A stretch of DNA of 64,000 nt from DASTCZ01 sp963704455 (GCA_963704455.1 OY969905.1:3596001-3660000); one strand, 5' to 3'. Shown: positions 28,469 to 37,687, numbered from the stretch's first letter. Notes: a model not told the origin generated them from the letters alone. Numbers and translations are program-made.

Positions 28469-30418
28469 ATGAGCAAGATCATAGGAATTGACCTGGGAAC
28501 AACGAACTCGGTGGTCGCGGTTATGCAAGGCGGCGAGCCAATAGTCATCCCCAATCAAGAAGGCGGACGGACGACGCCGTCGGTGGTGGGCATCACGAAG
28601 GCGGGCGAACGCCTGGTGGGGCAGGTGGCCAAGCGCCAGGCAGTGACGAACCCCGAAAACACTGTCTATTCCATCAAGCGGTTTATGGGCCGCCGGTACG
28701 AAGAGGTAGCTGAAGAAACGAAGCGCGTGCCCTACAAGGTGGTGCGCGGCCCGCACGATGACGCGCGCGTTGAGATTCTCGGCAAGCAGTATAGTCCGCC
28801 GGAAATCTCCGCCATGATTCTTCAAAAGCTGAAGACCTCGGCTGAAGATTTTCTGGGTGAAAAAGTCTCCAAAGCAGTCATCACGGTCCCGGCATACTTT
28901 AATGATGCGCAGCGGCAAGCCACGAAACAGGCTGGCGAAATTGCCGGACTCGAAGTCGTGCGAATCATCAATGAGCCGACCGCGGCAGCGCTCGCTTACG
29001 GGCTCGACAAGAAAAAGGACGAGACCATCGCCGTGTACGATCTGGGCGGCGGCACGTTTGATATTTCGGCCCTGGAGGTGGGCGAAGGCGTGGTCGAAGT
29101 GAAGGCCACAAACGGCGACACCCACTTGGGCGGCGACGACATTGACCAGCATGTGGCCGAGTGGATCATCTCGGAATTCAAGAAGGAAAGCGGCATCGAT
29201 CTAAGTAAGGACCGCATGGCGCTTCAGCGGCTGAAGGAAGCGGCAGAGAAGGCCAAGATCGAACTCTCCCAACTTCTCGAGACGGAGATCAACCTCCCCT
29301 TCATCACGGCGGACGCCTCCGGGCCGAAGCACTTGATGCTGAAGCTTTCGCGCGCGAAGCTCGAACAATTGATGGAGCCGATCCTGCAGAGGAGCGTTGG
29401 GCCAGTGAAACAGGCGCTTTCCGATGCCGGACTGACGCCGGACAAAATCGAAGAGGTCGTGCTCGTTGGCGGGTCAACGCGCATCCCGCGTGTTGTGGAC
29501 ATCGTGAAGGGTCTATTCGGAGGCAAGGAACCGCATAAGGGCGTCAATCCGGATGAAGTTGTCGCCGTCGGCGCTGCCATTCAAGGCGGAGTGTTGGCCG
29601 GAGAAGTGAAGGACATTCTTCTGCTCGATGTGACGCCGCTCTCTCTTGGCGTGGAAACGTATGGCGGCGTGATGACGACGCTCATCACGCGCAATACAAC
29701 GATCCCCACGCGGAAGTCGGAGACGTTTTCAACCGCTGCGGACAACCAGACATCCGTGGAAATCCACGTGATGCAGGGCGAGCGTCCGCTTGCGCGCGAT
29801 AACCGCACGCTCGGCAAGTTCCACTTGATTGGAATTCCCCCGGCTCCTCGCGGAATGCCGCAAGTCGAGGTCACGTTTGATATCGACGCGAACGGCATCC
29901 TGAATGTTTCCGCGAAAGACATGGCAACGAAGAAGGAGCAGAAGATCACCATCACGGCTTCAACCGGGCTCAGCAAGGACGAAGCCGAACGGATGAAGCA
30001 CGACGCCGAGTCGCACGCGGATGAAGACAAGAAGCGTCTCGCTGAAATTGAGGCGCGCAACCAGTGCGACAACCGCGTCTATCAAGCGGAAAAACTGCTC
30101 AAGGAAAACCGCGACAAAATCAGCGAAGCAGACGCGAAGGCTGCTGAGGAAGCAATCGAGGCGGCGCGCAAAGCAATGGCTGATGGCAGCCTGGATGCAA
30201 TCAACGCGGCAAGCCAACAGGTCGAGAAGGCGACGCACGCGATTGCCGAGGCGATGTACAAAGCCACGGCAGGCCAGGCACAAGGCGCGGCTGCGTCGTC
30301 GGCAGGACCGGGTGGCGACGGCGCATCCGGCGGCGAGCAGGGCGGGGCGAAGCCCGGCCAGGGCGACGTGATTGACGCCGAGTTCGTTGACGTGGATGAC
30401 TCCAAGAAGCCGAATTAA
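28469..30418 (+). CDS. dnaK: Molecular chaperone DnaK (Hsp70)
   Basis: A 649-residue protein with the Hsp70 signatures: IGIDLGTTNSVVAVM at the N-terminus, VYDLGGGTFDIS near residue 195, and VVLVGGSTRIPRV near 335. The substrate-binding domain and a helical lid follow, with a Gly/Ala-rich tail (about 600-640) ending in VIDAEFVDVDD. It is an ATP-driven foldase working with DnaJ and GrpE. GGGGAGGG lies 12 bases before the ATG. It is the first gene of dnaK-orf-dnaJ-hspR; grpE is not in this operon or window. Confidence 0.97.
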   Translation: MSKIIGIDLGTTNSVVAVMQGGEPIVIPNQEGGRTTPSVVGITKAGERLVGQVAKRQAVTNPENTVYSIKRFMGRRYEEVAEETKRVPYKVVRGPHDDARVEILGKQYSPPEISAMILQKLKTSAEDFLGEKVSKAVITVPAYFNDAQRQATKQAGEIAGLEVVRIINEPTAAALAYGLDKKKDETIAVYDLGGGTFDISALEVGEGVVEVKATNGDTHLGGDDIDQHVAEWIISEFKKESGIDLSKDRMALQRLKEAAEKAKIELSQLLETEINLPFITADASGPKHLMLKLSRAKLEQLMEPILQRSVGPVKQALSDAGLTPDKIEEVVLVGGSTRIPRVVDIVKGLFGGKEPHKGVNPDEVVAVGAAIQGGVLAGEVKDILLLDVTPLSLGVETYGGVMTTLITRNTTIPTRKSETFSTAADNQTSVEIHVMQGERPLARDNRTLGKFHLIGIPPAPRGMPQVEVTFDIDANGILNVSAKDMATKKEQKITITASTGLSKDEAERMKHDAESHADEDKKRLAEIEARNQCDNRVYQAEKLLKENRDKISEADAKAAEEAIEAARKAMADGSLDAINAASQQVEKATHAIAEAMYKATAGQAQGAAASSAGPGGDGASGGEQGGAKPGQGDVIDAEFVDVDDSKKPN

Positions 30419-30445
30419 GTTTCAATCGAGAACGAGGAACGCGCC

Positions 30446-30829
30446 TTGGCCACTTTCGAAGGTGTGAAGCGCACGGGACCGCCGGTGGCGGTGCAGAAGC
30501 TGCGGGAAAACTTCTACTTGGTGCATGTGGCGATCAGCGAATCGCCCAGCGCCGATTGGAAGCGGCTGTTTTATGACACGCAGCAGGCGCCGCCACCGGA
30601 CTTTCTTCCCCGTGCGGTGGAAATTAGCGGAGCGCTCCTGAAATTTCGCACCGATAGCGCGGGTGTTCAAGCGCGCCTCGGCTGGATTGACAAGTGGATT
30701 GAACGGGCAAACCAAAAAGAATCCGCGATGAGCGGAAGGTTGGACGAGGAACGCCGGCACAAACGTGAAGAGCTGGCTCGCGAGCAGCAAGAGCTTAACG
30801 AGTTGAACGCCCGCTGGGCGAAGTTGTAG
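30446..30829 (+). CDS. Unknown protein in the dnaK-dnaJ operon
   Basis: A 127-residue cytosolic protein starting at TTG behind GAGG. The first 60 residues are mixed alpha/beta (KLRENFYLVHVAISESPSAD); the last 60 are charged and probably helical or coiled-coil (SGRLDEERRHKREELAREQQ). I recognise no family. It occupies the place that grpE has in actinobacterial dnaK-grpE-dnaJ-hspR operons, but it lacks the GrpE beta domain and is about 60-70 residues too short. Operon position 27 bases after dnaK implies heat-shock regulation through HspR. A chaperone-related role is inference only. Confidence 0.72.
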   Translation: MATFEGVKRTGPPVAVQKLRENFYLVHVAISESPSADWKRLFYDTQQAPPPDFLPRAVEISGALLKFRTDSAGVQARLGWIDKWIERANQKESAMSGRLDEERRHKREELAREQQELNELNARWAKL

Positions 30830-30886
30830 GCGCGCATCGTTGCGAAGTTGGAGGCGCGGCTCTGACTCGCACGCGAGAATCACAAC

Positions 30887-32026
30887 ATGGCAACCACAAC
30901 CAAACAGGACTACTACGAACTGCTGGGCGTGCCGCGCAAAGCGACCCTCAAGGAAATCCGCGCGTCGTACCGCAAGCTTGCGCGCAAATATCACCCCGAC
31001 CTGAATCCCGGCGATAAATCTTCGGAAGAAAAATTCAAGCAGGTGCAGGAAGCCTACGACGTCCTTTCGGATACGAAGAAGCGCCAGATGTACGACCAGT
31101 TTGGTTTTTATTCCGAGTCCGGGGCGGGCGCGGCTGGCGCTCCCGGGCCCGATCCCAACTCCCAATTTGATTTTGGCGGATTCGATTTCGGCGGCTCGGG
31201 CGGCACCAGCTTTCGCGATTTGTTCAGCCAGTTTTTCCAGGGAGGCGGCTCGGAGGCCAGCGGACCGGTTCGAGAACCGGGCGGCGATCTCGAGTATCGA
31301 GTCGAAATCGGTTTCTGGGACGCCGTGCGCGGCGCCGTGAAAAAAATCACGATCACGCGGCTGGATAGCTGCCCGAAATGTCACGGCACGGGTGCGGAAG
31401 GAAATTCGCAGCAAGTGTGCCCCGAATGCGGCGGCACCGGGCAAACGACGCGCGCGAGCGGCAACATGCGCTTCAACATGAGTTGCCCGCGTTGCGGCGG
31501 CACGGGACGTTTGCGGACGATGTGCCGCAACTGCCGCGGAGAAGGCCGCGTGCCCCGTACGGAAACACTGGATATTCGCATTCCTGCCGGTGTGAATACC
31601 GGCTCGCGCGTTCGCGCGGCGGGCAAAGGCAATGCCGGCACGCTTGGCACGCCGCCGGGCGATCTTTACATCGTCCTCGATGTGCAGCCGCATCCGTATT
31701 TCGAGCGGCGCGCGGACGATATTTACACGCGCGTGCCGATCACCGTGAGCGAGGCCGCACTCGGCGCAAAAATTGAAGTGCCGACGATTGACGGCCGCGC
31801 GATGCTGCGCGTCCCGCCGGCCTCGTCCAGCGGACGGCAATTGCGATTGCGTGAGAAGGGTGTGTCCAGCGTCAAATCGCCGGGAAAGCGCGGGGACCAG
31901 TACGTCGAGCTGCAAGTTGTCGTGCCGGACGCCGTGGACGAGCGCGTGCGAAACCTGCTGAAGGAATTGACCAAGCTCGCGCCGGAAGATCCTCGGCGCG
32001 ATTTATTTTCACGCGCGGGCGTGTAA
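30887..32026 (+). CDS. dnaJ: Chaperone DnaJ (Hsp40)
   Basis: A 379-residue protein: J domain (residues 6-70, HPD in KYHPDLNPG), a Gly/Phe-rich linker (about 80-125, FGGFDFGGSGG), and a zinc domain with four CxxCxGxG-type repeats (CPKCHGTG, CPECGGTG, CPRCGGTG, CRNCRGEG). Two C-terminal beta-sandwich substrate domains follow. It stimulates DnaK ATPase and delivers substrates. The complete zinc domain makes it DnaJ rather than CbpA. Confidence 0.95.
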   Translation: MATTTKQDYYELLGVPRKATLKEIRASYRKLARKYHPDLNPGDKSSEEKFKQVQEAYDVLSDTKKRQMYDQFGFYSESGAGAAGAPGPDPNSQFDFGGFDFGGSGGTSFRDLFSQFFQGGGSEASGPVREPGGDLEYRVEIGFWDAVRGAVKKITITRLDSCPKCHGTGAEGNSQQVCPECGGTGQTTRASGNMRFNMSCPRCGGTGRLRTMCRNCRGEGRVPRTETLDIRIPAGVNTGSRVRAAGKGNAGTLGTPPGDLYIVLDVQPHPYFERRADDIYTRVPITVSEAALGAKIEVPTIDGRAMLRVPPASSSGRQLRLREKGVSSVKSPGKRGDQYVELQVVVPDAVDERVRNLLKELTKLAPEDPRRDLFSRAGV

Positions 32027-32038
32027 GGAAGAATTGCA

Positions 32039-32437
32039 ATGGCTGCCAAGACCAAGAAAAAGGCGCGCGCTGGTTACATGATCAGCGCCGTCGCCACACT
32101 CTACAAAATCCATCCGCAAACGCTGCGGCTTTATGAGCGCGTCGGACTGCTGAAGCCCTCGCGATCGCAGGGCAACACAAGGCTTTACACGGACATGGAT
32201 CTCGAACGGCTGGAAGTGATCCTGAATCTGGCGCGCGAAATGGGAGTCAACCTCGCGGGCATCGAGATCATCCTCAACATGCGCGACAAAATGAACGGCA
32301 TGCAGGGGCAGATGGAGCAGTTCATGCGCTTCGTGCAGAATGAGCTGGCGCCCGTGGTGCGCTCGGCGCAAGCAAAACCATCGCGCGACGCCATTGTACG
32401 CATCGGACCGCCGCGCGCGATTCGCGTGCAAAAGTAA
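32039..32437 (+). CDS. hspR: Heat-shock repressor HspR (MerR family)
   Basis: A 132-residue protein with a MerR-type winged helix (MISAVATLYKIHPQTLRLYE, then GLLKPSRSQGNTRLYTDMD) and a short coiled-coil C-terminus (MNGMQGQMEQFMRFVQNEL). No metal-binding cysteines are present. In actinobacteria and epsilon-proteobacteria HspR represses dnaK operons at HAIR sites, with DnaK as co-repressor. Its place 12 bases after dnaJ and the HAIR site before dnaK give a closed autoregulatory loop. Confidence 0.9.
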   Translation: MAAKTKKKARAGYMISAVATLYKIHPQTLRLYERVGLLKPSRSQGNTRLYTDMDLERLEVILNLAREMGVNLAGIEIILNMRDKMNGMQGQMEQFMRFVQNELAPVVRSAQAKPSRDAIVRIGPPRAIRVQK

Positions 32438-32455
32438 TTCGATTCCGCAGCGACT

Positions 32456-33403
32456 TCAGAATTTTTCTTCGATTAACTTCAGGAGAGCAGTCAACGTGTG
32501 ATTCACGGGGGTGGGCACGCCGAGAGCCGCGCCGCGCCGCACCACGTAGGCGTTCAGCGAATCAATCTCCGTGTGTTTGCGGCGACCGATGTCCTGCGCT
32601 GTGGATGAAGTGACCGGTCCCACCTTCAATGCAAATTGAATGAGCCGTTCAAGGATATCTTTTTCTGGGAGCTCAATTCCCACCGCTTGCGCAACCGCGA
32701 TGGTTTCGCGTGCGGCGGCAAGCGTCGTCTCGCGGCTCCAATCATTTTGCACGACGGGACCGTAGCCCACCTGTGCGATTGCGCTTATGGCGTTGAGCGC
32801 GCAATTGAAAACGAACTTGCTCCACAAATCCGCCTGAATGTTCTCCGAGATTTTGCAGGCGACGCCCGCCTTCGCGAAAGTTGCCGCGATGCGCTCCAGA
32901 TCAGCACGGCGATTTGCCGGGCCGCCGATGGCGAGGTCGCCGCGCTCGGAATGCTTGATGCGCCCCGGCTCCGGCACCGACGCCGCGACATAAACCACCG
33001 CCGGAAGCGCATGAATTCCCGCGGCTTCAAGCTGCTCCGCGTTGTCCACTCCATTTTGTAAACTGAGCACAACCGCGCCGGGCGCGAGATGCGGCAACAA
33101 AGTCTTTGCGACCGATTCCGTGTCGGTCGTCTTCACGCAAAACAAGACAAGCTCGGCATTTGCCACCGCTGATGGTTCCGAAGATGCCTTGGCGCGAATT
33201 GTCTCCTGGAAATTAGGGCTGTCTATAAAGAGTCCGCGCTGCGATATTACTGATGCGGTCGCGGGCCGCGCGATGAATGTAACGCTTGTGCCCGCGCGCG
33301 CGAGCATCCCGCCGAAGTACCCGCCGACCGCGCCGGTGCCCATCACGGCGACGCGTTTGTAGGGATGAGCTTGTGGCGCGGAAGCTGGTTCCGGCATTCG
33401 CAA
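32456..33403 (-). CDS. panE: Ketopantoate reductase family protein
   Basis: A 315-residue protein with an N-terminal NADP Rossmann motif (VAVMGTGAVGGYFGGMLA), the mid-domain SLQNGVDNAE segment, and the C-terminal ApbA/PanE helical domain with the conserved Lys in LWSKFVFNCALNAI. PanE reduces 2-dehydropantoate to pantoate for CoA synthesis. Several paralogues with other oxo-acid substrates exist, so the exact substrate is inferred. It is 15 bases downstream of the aminotransferase gene and probably co-transcribed. It is convergent with hspR. Confidence 0.8.
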   Translation of the reverse strand: MRMPEPASAPQAHPYKRVAVMGTGAVGGYFGGMLARAGTSVTFIARPATASVISQRGLFIDSPNFQETIRAKASSEPSAVANAELVLFCVKTTDTESVAKTLLPHLAPGAVVLSLQNGVDNAEQLEAAGIHALPAVVYVAASVPEPGRIKHSERGDLAIGGPANRRADLERIAATFAKAGVACKISENIQADLWSKFVFNCALNAISAIAQVGYGPVVQNDWSRETTLAAARETIAVAQAVGIELPEKDILERLIQFALKVGPVTSSTAQDIGRRKHTEIDSLNAYVVRRGAALGVPTPVNHTLTALLKLIEEKF

Positions 33404-33418
33404 AATCTCCTGTGGCGG

Positions 33419-34576
33419 CTAAACGGTGAGCGCGCGGATAAGGCGCTCCGCGTCACGATCCGTATTGTAAAGGTGCGGCGCGATGCGCAGCGCGCCCTCG
33501 CGCAGACTGACGAAAACTCCCGCCTCGGTCAGTTTCTTGAATAGGTGAGGCGTATTTTCACTCTTGCGCGCGGCAACGCAAACGTATTGCCCGCGCGCGC
33601 TCGCGTCCGCGGGACTTGCAAGCACGCAGCGATCGAGCGGCAGCCGCTCGATGACCTGCGCGGAAAACCCCCGGCAGTGATCCCAAACTGTGCTCACGCC
33701 CACGCGCAAAAGGAATTCGAGCGACGCCTCCAGCGGCGCGAGATTAAACATGTTGGAAGTTTCCGGCATGTCCCAGCGGCTCGCGCCTTTCTTGAACTTC
33801 ACTTCACCAGAAGAGAGGCGGGTGAAATCAGACGCGCTTTCGAGCGCGCCCCAGTATCCGGGCTCGGGCTGCATCTCCGCGATGCGGTCGCTGCGCGCCC
33901 AGAAAAACCCCGTGCCATAGGGTCCCAGCAACCATTTGTATCCGGAGGCAACCAGAAAATCCGCGCCGAGATCACTTACGCGCATCGGCATCGCGCCGAC
34001 ACATTGCGCGGCGTCCAGCAGCAGCAGAGCGCCCGCGGCGCGCGCGGCCGCAGCAAGTTTCGGCGCGTCGCAAAGCGCGCCGTCATCAAACCGCACGAGG
34101 CTCGTGGAAATCAGCCGCGTGCGCGGCGTGATTGCGGCGATTAAATCGTCAGTGGTAATGAAGCGCCCGCGCGGCGCCACGATTCGGACGCGCAGCTTGC
34201 CCGCTTCCTGCATCGGCACCCAGGTCGCAAAGTGCGCGGGGAATTCACCTTTTGCGATCAGTACTTCGTCATCAGGCTTCCATTTCAAACCATGCGCGAC
34301 CGCCGCCATTCCCGTGCTTGCCCCAGTGGTAAGCGCGATCTCTTCTGGCTGTGCGCCAATCATTTGTGCGAGCAGCGCTCGCACTCGCCCGGGCAAGCCG
34401 AAGTAAGCCTCATCGGGCATTTTGTGCGGAAACTTTTTCCACTCGAGTGAATTCTGCGCCGCGCGAATTGCCACGCGCGGCAACGGGCCTTGCCCCGCGG
34501 CGTTCAAGTAGGCGGCGTCGTCGAATTCAAACCACTCTGCGCGCCAGTCGGTTGCCGTCGCTTGTTCTGCTTTCAT
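33419..34576 (-). CDS. Class V aminotransferase-like PLP enzyme
   Basis: A 385-residue fold-type I PLP enzyme of the class V (NifS/kynureninase) group. Visible motifs are LTTGASTGMAAVAHG, LLLDAAQCVGAMPM with the PLP-ring aspartate, and the Schiff-base lysine in VASGYKWLLGPYGTGF. No cysteine loop of a cysteine desulfurase is obvious, so I prefer a generic aminotransferase/epimerase-like enzyme. The substrate is unknown. Confidence 0.85.
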   Translation of the reverse strand: MKAEQATATDWRAEWFEFDDAAYLNAAGQGPLPRVAIRAAQNSLEWKKFPHKMPDEAYFGLPGRVRALLAQMIGAQPEEIALTTGASTGMAAVAHGLKWKPDDEVLIAKGEFPAHFATWVPMQEAGKLRVRIVAPRGRFITTDDLIAAITPRTRLISTSLVRFDDGALCDAPKLAAAARAAGALLLLDAAQCVGAMPMRVSDLGADFLVASGYKWLLGPYGTGFFWARSDRIAEMQPEPGYWGALESASDFTRLSSGEVKFKKGASRWDMPETSNMFNLAPLEASLEFLLRVGVSTVWDHCRGFSAQVIERLPLDRCVLASPADASARGQYVCVAARKSENTPHLFKKLTEAGVFVSLREGALRIAPHLYNTDRDAERLIRALTV

Positions 34577-34721
34577 GTTTTTTCTCGCGGCGCGATCAAT
34601 TCTGCGCCCTGCCGTATTTCATATTCATAAATCGCAAGCCATTTCAATAGCTCCAAAATGTCTCGCACAGGTCACGAGGCGGGCCAATTTGGGCCGCGCC
34701 ACTATCGTCAGACTCGATTTA

Positions 34722-35408
34722 TTAGAAATGATCGCGAAGCTGGCTGAATTGTGACAGCACCAGCAGCCGCCCCATCCCTGACTGCAGCTCCTCATGCTCG
34801 AGCGCCCAAGTATTGTGGTGTGGAATAAAAACTGCGTTCAGCCCGGCTTGCAGCGCGGGATTGATGTCGCTGTGCGGGCTGTTGCCCACCATCCATCCGT
34901 GTGACTTCACAATTTTATGTGTGTCTACAAGCCCCGCGTAGGTCGGCGCATCTTTCTCATTCACGATTTCAATCGCCGCGAAGAATTTCTGCAAGCCCGA
35001 GCGTTCAACTTTCCCCGCCTGCTCGGCCGCCTGACCTTTCGTGAATAGGATTAGCCGGTGCCGTCCGGAAAGGTAGTCGAGCGTTTCCGGCACGCCCTCC
35101 ATCAGCTTCGGCGGGACTTTTTCAAGCAACGCAACAAGTTCGTTAATCTGCTGTACCGTCCGCCGCTGCGCCATCTGCCCCGCGAGCTTCATGTAGGTTT
35201 CTTCGAGCGACCGGCCAAAACTCCGCACGCCATAGCCATGCTGACGGATATTGCGCCGTTCGGTTTCGTTCAAGATGCGCCGCGAGTAGTCCCGCGAATA
35301 GCCGAGAGGTTCCGCGAGCGTGAGGAATTCCTCGATCGTCTGCTCGAAGAAGACGTTGTTTTCCCAGAGTGTATCGTCCGCGTCGATGAGGATGGTCAAG
35401 CGTGGCAT
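34722..35408 (-). CDS. HAD-superfamily hydrolase
   Basis: A 228-residue protein with HAD motif I LIDADDTLW (nucleophile and acid/base aspartates), motif II in LILFTKGQ (Thr), a lysine-containing motif III, and motif IV near HSDINPA. A helical cap lies between residues 15 and 95. It is a probable cytosolic phosphatase of small phosphometabolites; no substrate can be named. Confidence 0.85.
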   Translation of the reverse strand: MPRLTILIDADDTLWENNVFFEQTIEEFLTLAEPLGYSRDYSRRILNETERRNIRQHGYGVRSFGRSLEETYMKLAGQMAQRRTVQQINELVALLEKVPPKLMEGVPETLDYLSGRHRLILFTKGQAAEQAGKVERSGLQKFFAAIEIVNEKDAPTYAGLVDTHKIVKSHGWMVGNSPHSDINPALQAGLNAVFIPHHNTWALEHEELQSGMGRLLVLSQFSQLRDHF

Positions 35409-35456
35409 GAAACTTCAATTGTAGCGCGGCGGATGCCGCGGCGCGAAATTCGCGCG

Positions 35457-35684
35457 TCAGGCATTCTTCGGCTGGCCGGCAGCGAGTTTTTCCAGAATGC
35501 CGCGCGCGATCCGCTGCGTTTCGCCGTAGTGCGAAAGGTAGCTTTGAAACTCGCGGTTAATCTCGGTTGCTTCGTCCGGAGCCACCCGCACGCGCAGCAT
35601 CATATCGCGCATTCGCACCGGATGCGGCAGCAAAGCATCTTCGGAAAGTTCCTCCAGCGCGTTCTTCGGATCAAAACGGTCCAT
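35457..35684 (-). CDS. Small acidic protein of unknown function
   Basis: A 75-residue protein from the ATG at 35684, which has GAGAGGA four bases upstream. It opens MDRFDPKNALEELSEDALL and ends in a helix. A longer frame to 35795 exists but its extra residues are Arg/Gly/Pro-rich and look untranslated. No family recognised. Confidence 0.6.
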   Translation of the reverse strand: MDRFDPKNALEELSEDALLPHPVRMRDMMLRVRVAPDEATEINREFQSYLSHYGETQRIARGILEKLAAGQPKNA

Positions 35685-35806
35685 TGCATCCTCTCTTTCC
35701 CCCGGCCCGGGAAGCCGGGCGCGGCCATCCCGGGTATTGTACAGCGATCTCGCAAACCGTTCATTGGAGCTGGGATTGCGCCCGGTACTGGACAACGAAT
35801 GCGCGA

Positions 35807-36127
35807 TCAGTTCTGCGGCAGGAATTCGTATTTCTCAATGCGAGCGGCGATGCCGGCCTTCTCGGTTTGCGGCTCCACGCGCACCACAATCCCGGTGCAC
35901 CGGATTTGCACGTCAGTGGCGAGCGTAATTTCCCTCGGAAGCGTCAATACAAACTCAATCTTTGAGCCGACATCAAATTTGGTGCTCGATAGAAAATACA
36001 GCCCGCGGAAGCTGACGTCCCGCGTCTCACCTTCCCGCTCAGAGCGTCCCTCGCCCGGATCGCGCACGGTGATGGGGAGCGCCATGGTAAATCGTTTGGA
36101 AGCTCTGCGTTCGGCAGTCGTTTCCAC
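35807..36127 (-). CDS. PilZ domain protein
   Basis: A 106-residue single PilZ domain. The N-terminal RRASKRF matches the RxxxR c-di-GMP-binding motif, and TRDVSFRGLYFLSS corresponds to the D/NxSxxG motif with the Asp kept. PilZ domains bind cyclic-di-GMP and relay it to other proteins. It is divergent from a tandem-PilZ gene 96 bases away, which suggests a shared regulatory region. Confidence 0.85.
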   Translation of the reverse strand: METTAERRASKRFTMALPITVRDPGEGRSEREGETRDVSFRGLYFLSSTKFDVGSKIEFVLTLPREITLATDVQIRCTGIVVRVEPQTEKAGIAARIEKYEFLPQN

Positions 36128-36222
36128 TTCGCCCCCTGGGTGAGGAGTTCGACTGGCCCCAAACTAGCATCGAAGTTGCGAAATCGCAATCAGAAAGCGG
36201 GCCCGCCCCGCAGCGGAGTAGA

Positions 36223-36933
36223 ATGAGACTGTTCACACGCGCCGTGCCGCACATAAATGCCGCAGCCGATTGGCTGCCCCGGTCGCAACGCTTCGCGGTG
36301 GAGCGCCGCCTCCACCCGCGCGCATTGTTGTCTCTTCCCGTACGGCTTCGCTGGCTCGGCCCGCTCGGTCTCGAAGCTGAAACTTCTGTGACGCTCGACG
36401 CAGGCCGCGGAGGCGTGCTGGTCTCGAGCCGTGAACCCCGTGTTCAAGGGACGCTCGTCTGGGTAACATTCCCATTTGACGCCGCCGCTTCTACAGCCGG
36501 GCCAGAAACCTCGGCGCAAGTTGCGCGCTCTAAGACCACGCCATCCGGCGGCTACCTGGCGGGGATCGCGTTTGCCAATGGCAACTCGCAATTGCACCAA
36601 GCCAGCCATGCTTATCCGCCTGTAAACGCGGAGGCGCGCAATAATCCAGTGGAAAAGGATCGGCGCCGCCACGCGCGCACTCGATTGGCATTGCCGGTTC
36701 ACGTTTGCGGCGCGGATCCATCTTGGCCCGACGACGCGATGACCATGGACATTTCCCACACCGGCCTGCTTTTCTGCACGCTGCGCATTTACGAGCAAGA
36801 TGAACTCCTAACGCTCGCTTTGCCGCGCAGCCCGTGGATTTCCGCAGGCAGCCGCCGCGCCCGCATCGCGCGGATTGCCAGCCATCCATCCGAGCCCCGC
36901 TTGCTGTGCGTCGGCGTGGAATTTTTTCCCTGA
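36223..36933 (+). CDS. Tandem PilZ domain protein
   Basis: A 236-residue protein with two PilZ-like domains. The first starts VERRLHPRALLSLPVRL but has TLDAGRGGVLV where DxSxxG is expected, so it looks degenerate. The second starts KDRRRHARTRLALPVHV and has MDISHTGLLF, an intact motif pair. No transmembrane segment or enzymatic domain is present. The intact second domain should bind cyclic-di-GMP. It is followed closely by an alpha/beta hydrolase gene on the same strand. Confidence 0.8.
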   Translation: MRLFTRAVPHINAAADWLPRSQRFAVERRLHPRALLSLPVRLRWLGPLGLEAETSVTLDAGRGGVLVSSREPRVQGTLVWVTFPFDAAASTAGPETSAQVARSKTTPSGGYLAGIAFANGNSQLHQASHAYPPVNAEARNNPVEKDRRRHARTRLALPVHVCGADPSWPDDAMTMDISHTGLLFCTLRIYEQDELLTLALPRSPWISAGSRRARIARIASHPSEPRLLCVGVEFFP

Positions 36934-36979
36934 GTACTTTTCCTCGGCGCTCCGCGCAGGCTACACTCTCCATTTCGTC

Positions 36980-37663
36980 GTGACACACACTCATGCTCAT
37001 CGCAGCGTTTTCGTCCCCGGCCCGGCAGGACGTCTCGAGGCCCTCCTCTGGTCGGCCGCGCGGGGCAATTCAACAGGGGGGCATTCGATTGCGGCGGTAG
37101 TCTGCCATCCGCATCCGCTTTTTGGCGGCACCATGCACAATAAGGTCGTCTACCATGCGGCGCGCGCGCTCGACCGTTTGGGGATTCCCACGCTGCGCTT
37201 CAATTTTCGTGGAGCGGGTTTGAGTGAAGGCAAACACGACCGCGGGATCGGCGAACAGGGCGACGTCCGCGCGGCGCTCGATTTCCTGACCGGCGAGTTC
37301 CCGCGCGTTCCATTGCTCGTCGCGGGCTTCAGTTTTGGTTGCTGGGTCGGGCTTCGAGTCGGATGCGGTGACGCGCGCGTCTCTGAATTAATTGGCCTTG
37401 GTGCGCCCGTTGGTGACTCTGATTTCTCCTATCTGGGCGCCTGCGCTAAGCCAACTCTGTTCATTCAGGGAGAAAAAGATAAGTACGGCGCCCCTGCACA
37501 GCTCAATGCTCTTGTGAATTCATTTCCGGAAGCGACGCGCCGCGAGATGCGTATCGACGTAGTGCCCCACGCGGACCACTTCTTCGCTGGTCACCTAGAG
37601 GAAGTTGACGCCGCGCTGGTGTCTTGGCTCACCGCGCAACATTCAGATTTGGCTGAGAAATAG
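36980..37663 (+). CDS. Alpha/beta hydrolase
   Basis: About 227 residues from GTG at 36980. The core fold shows the VVCHPHPLFGGTMHNKVVY oxyanion region, the nucleophile elbow GFSFG, the acid in GEKDKYG, and the catalytic histidine in PHADHFF. This is the dienelactone-hydrolase-like subgroup (COG2945 type), of unknown substrate. An ATG at 36875 would overlap the PilZ gene by 59 bases and add residues read from its other frame, so I prefer the GTG. Confidence 0.82.
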   Translation: MTHTHAHRSVFVPGPAGRLEALLWSAARGNSTGGHSIAAVVCHPHPLFGGTMHNKVVYHAARALDRLGIPTLRFNFRGAGLSEGKHDRGIGEQGDVRAALDFLTGEFPRVPLLVAGFSFGCWVGLRVGCGDARVSELIGLGAPVGDSDFSYLGACAKPTLFIQGEKDKYGAPAQLNALVNSFPEATRREMRIDVVPHADHFFAGHLEEVDAALVSWLTAQHSDLAEK

Positions 37664-37687
37664 CTCTGCGTTTAGCGTCGGGCGCCC

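Noticed and set aside
30422..31915. Minus-strand 497-codon ORF
   Set aside because: Antisense to dnaJ and the dnaK-operon gene; long only because of GC-rich codon structure.
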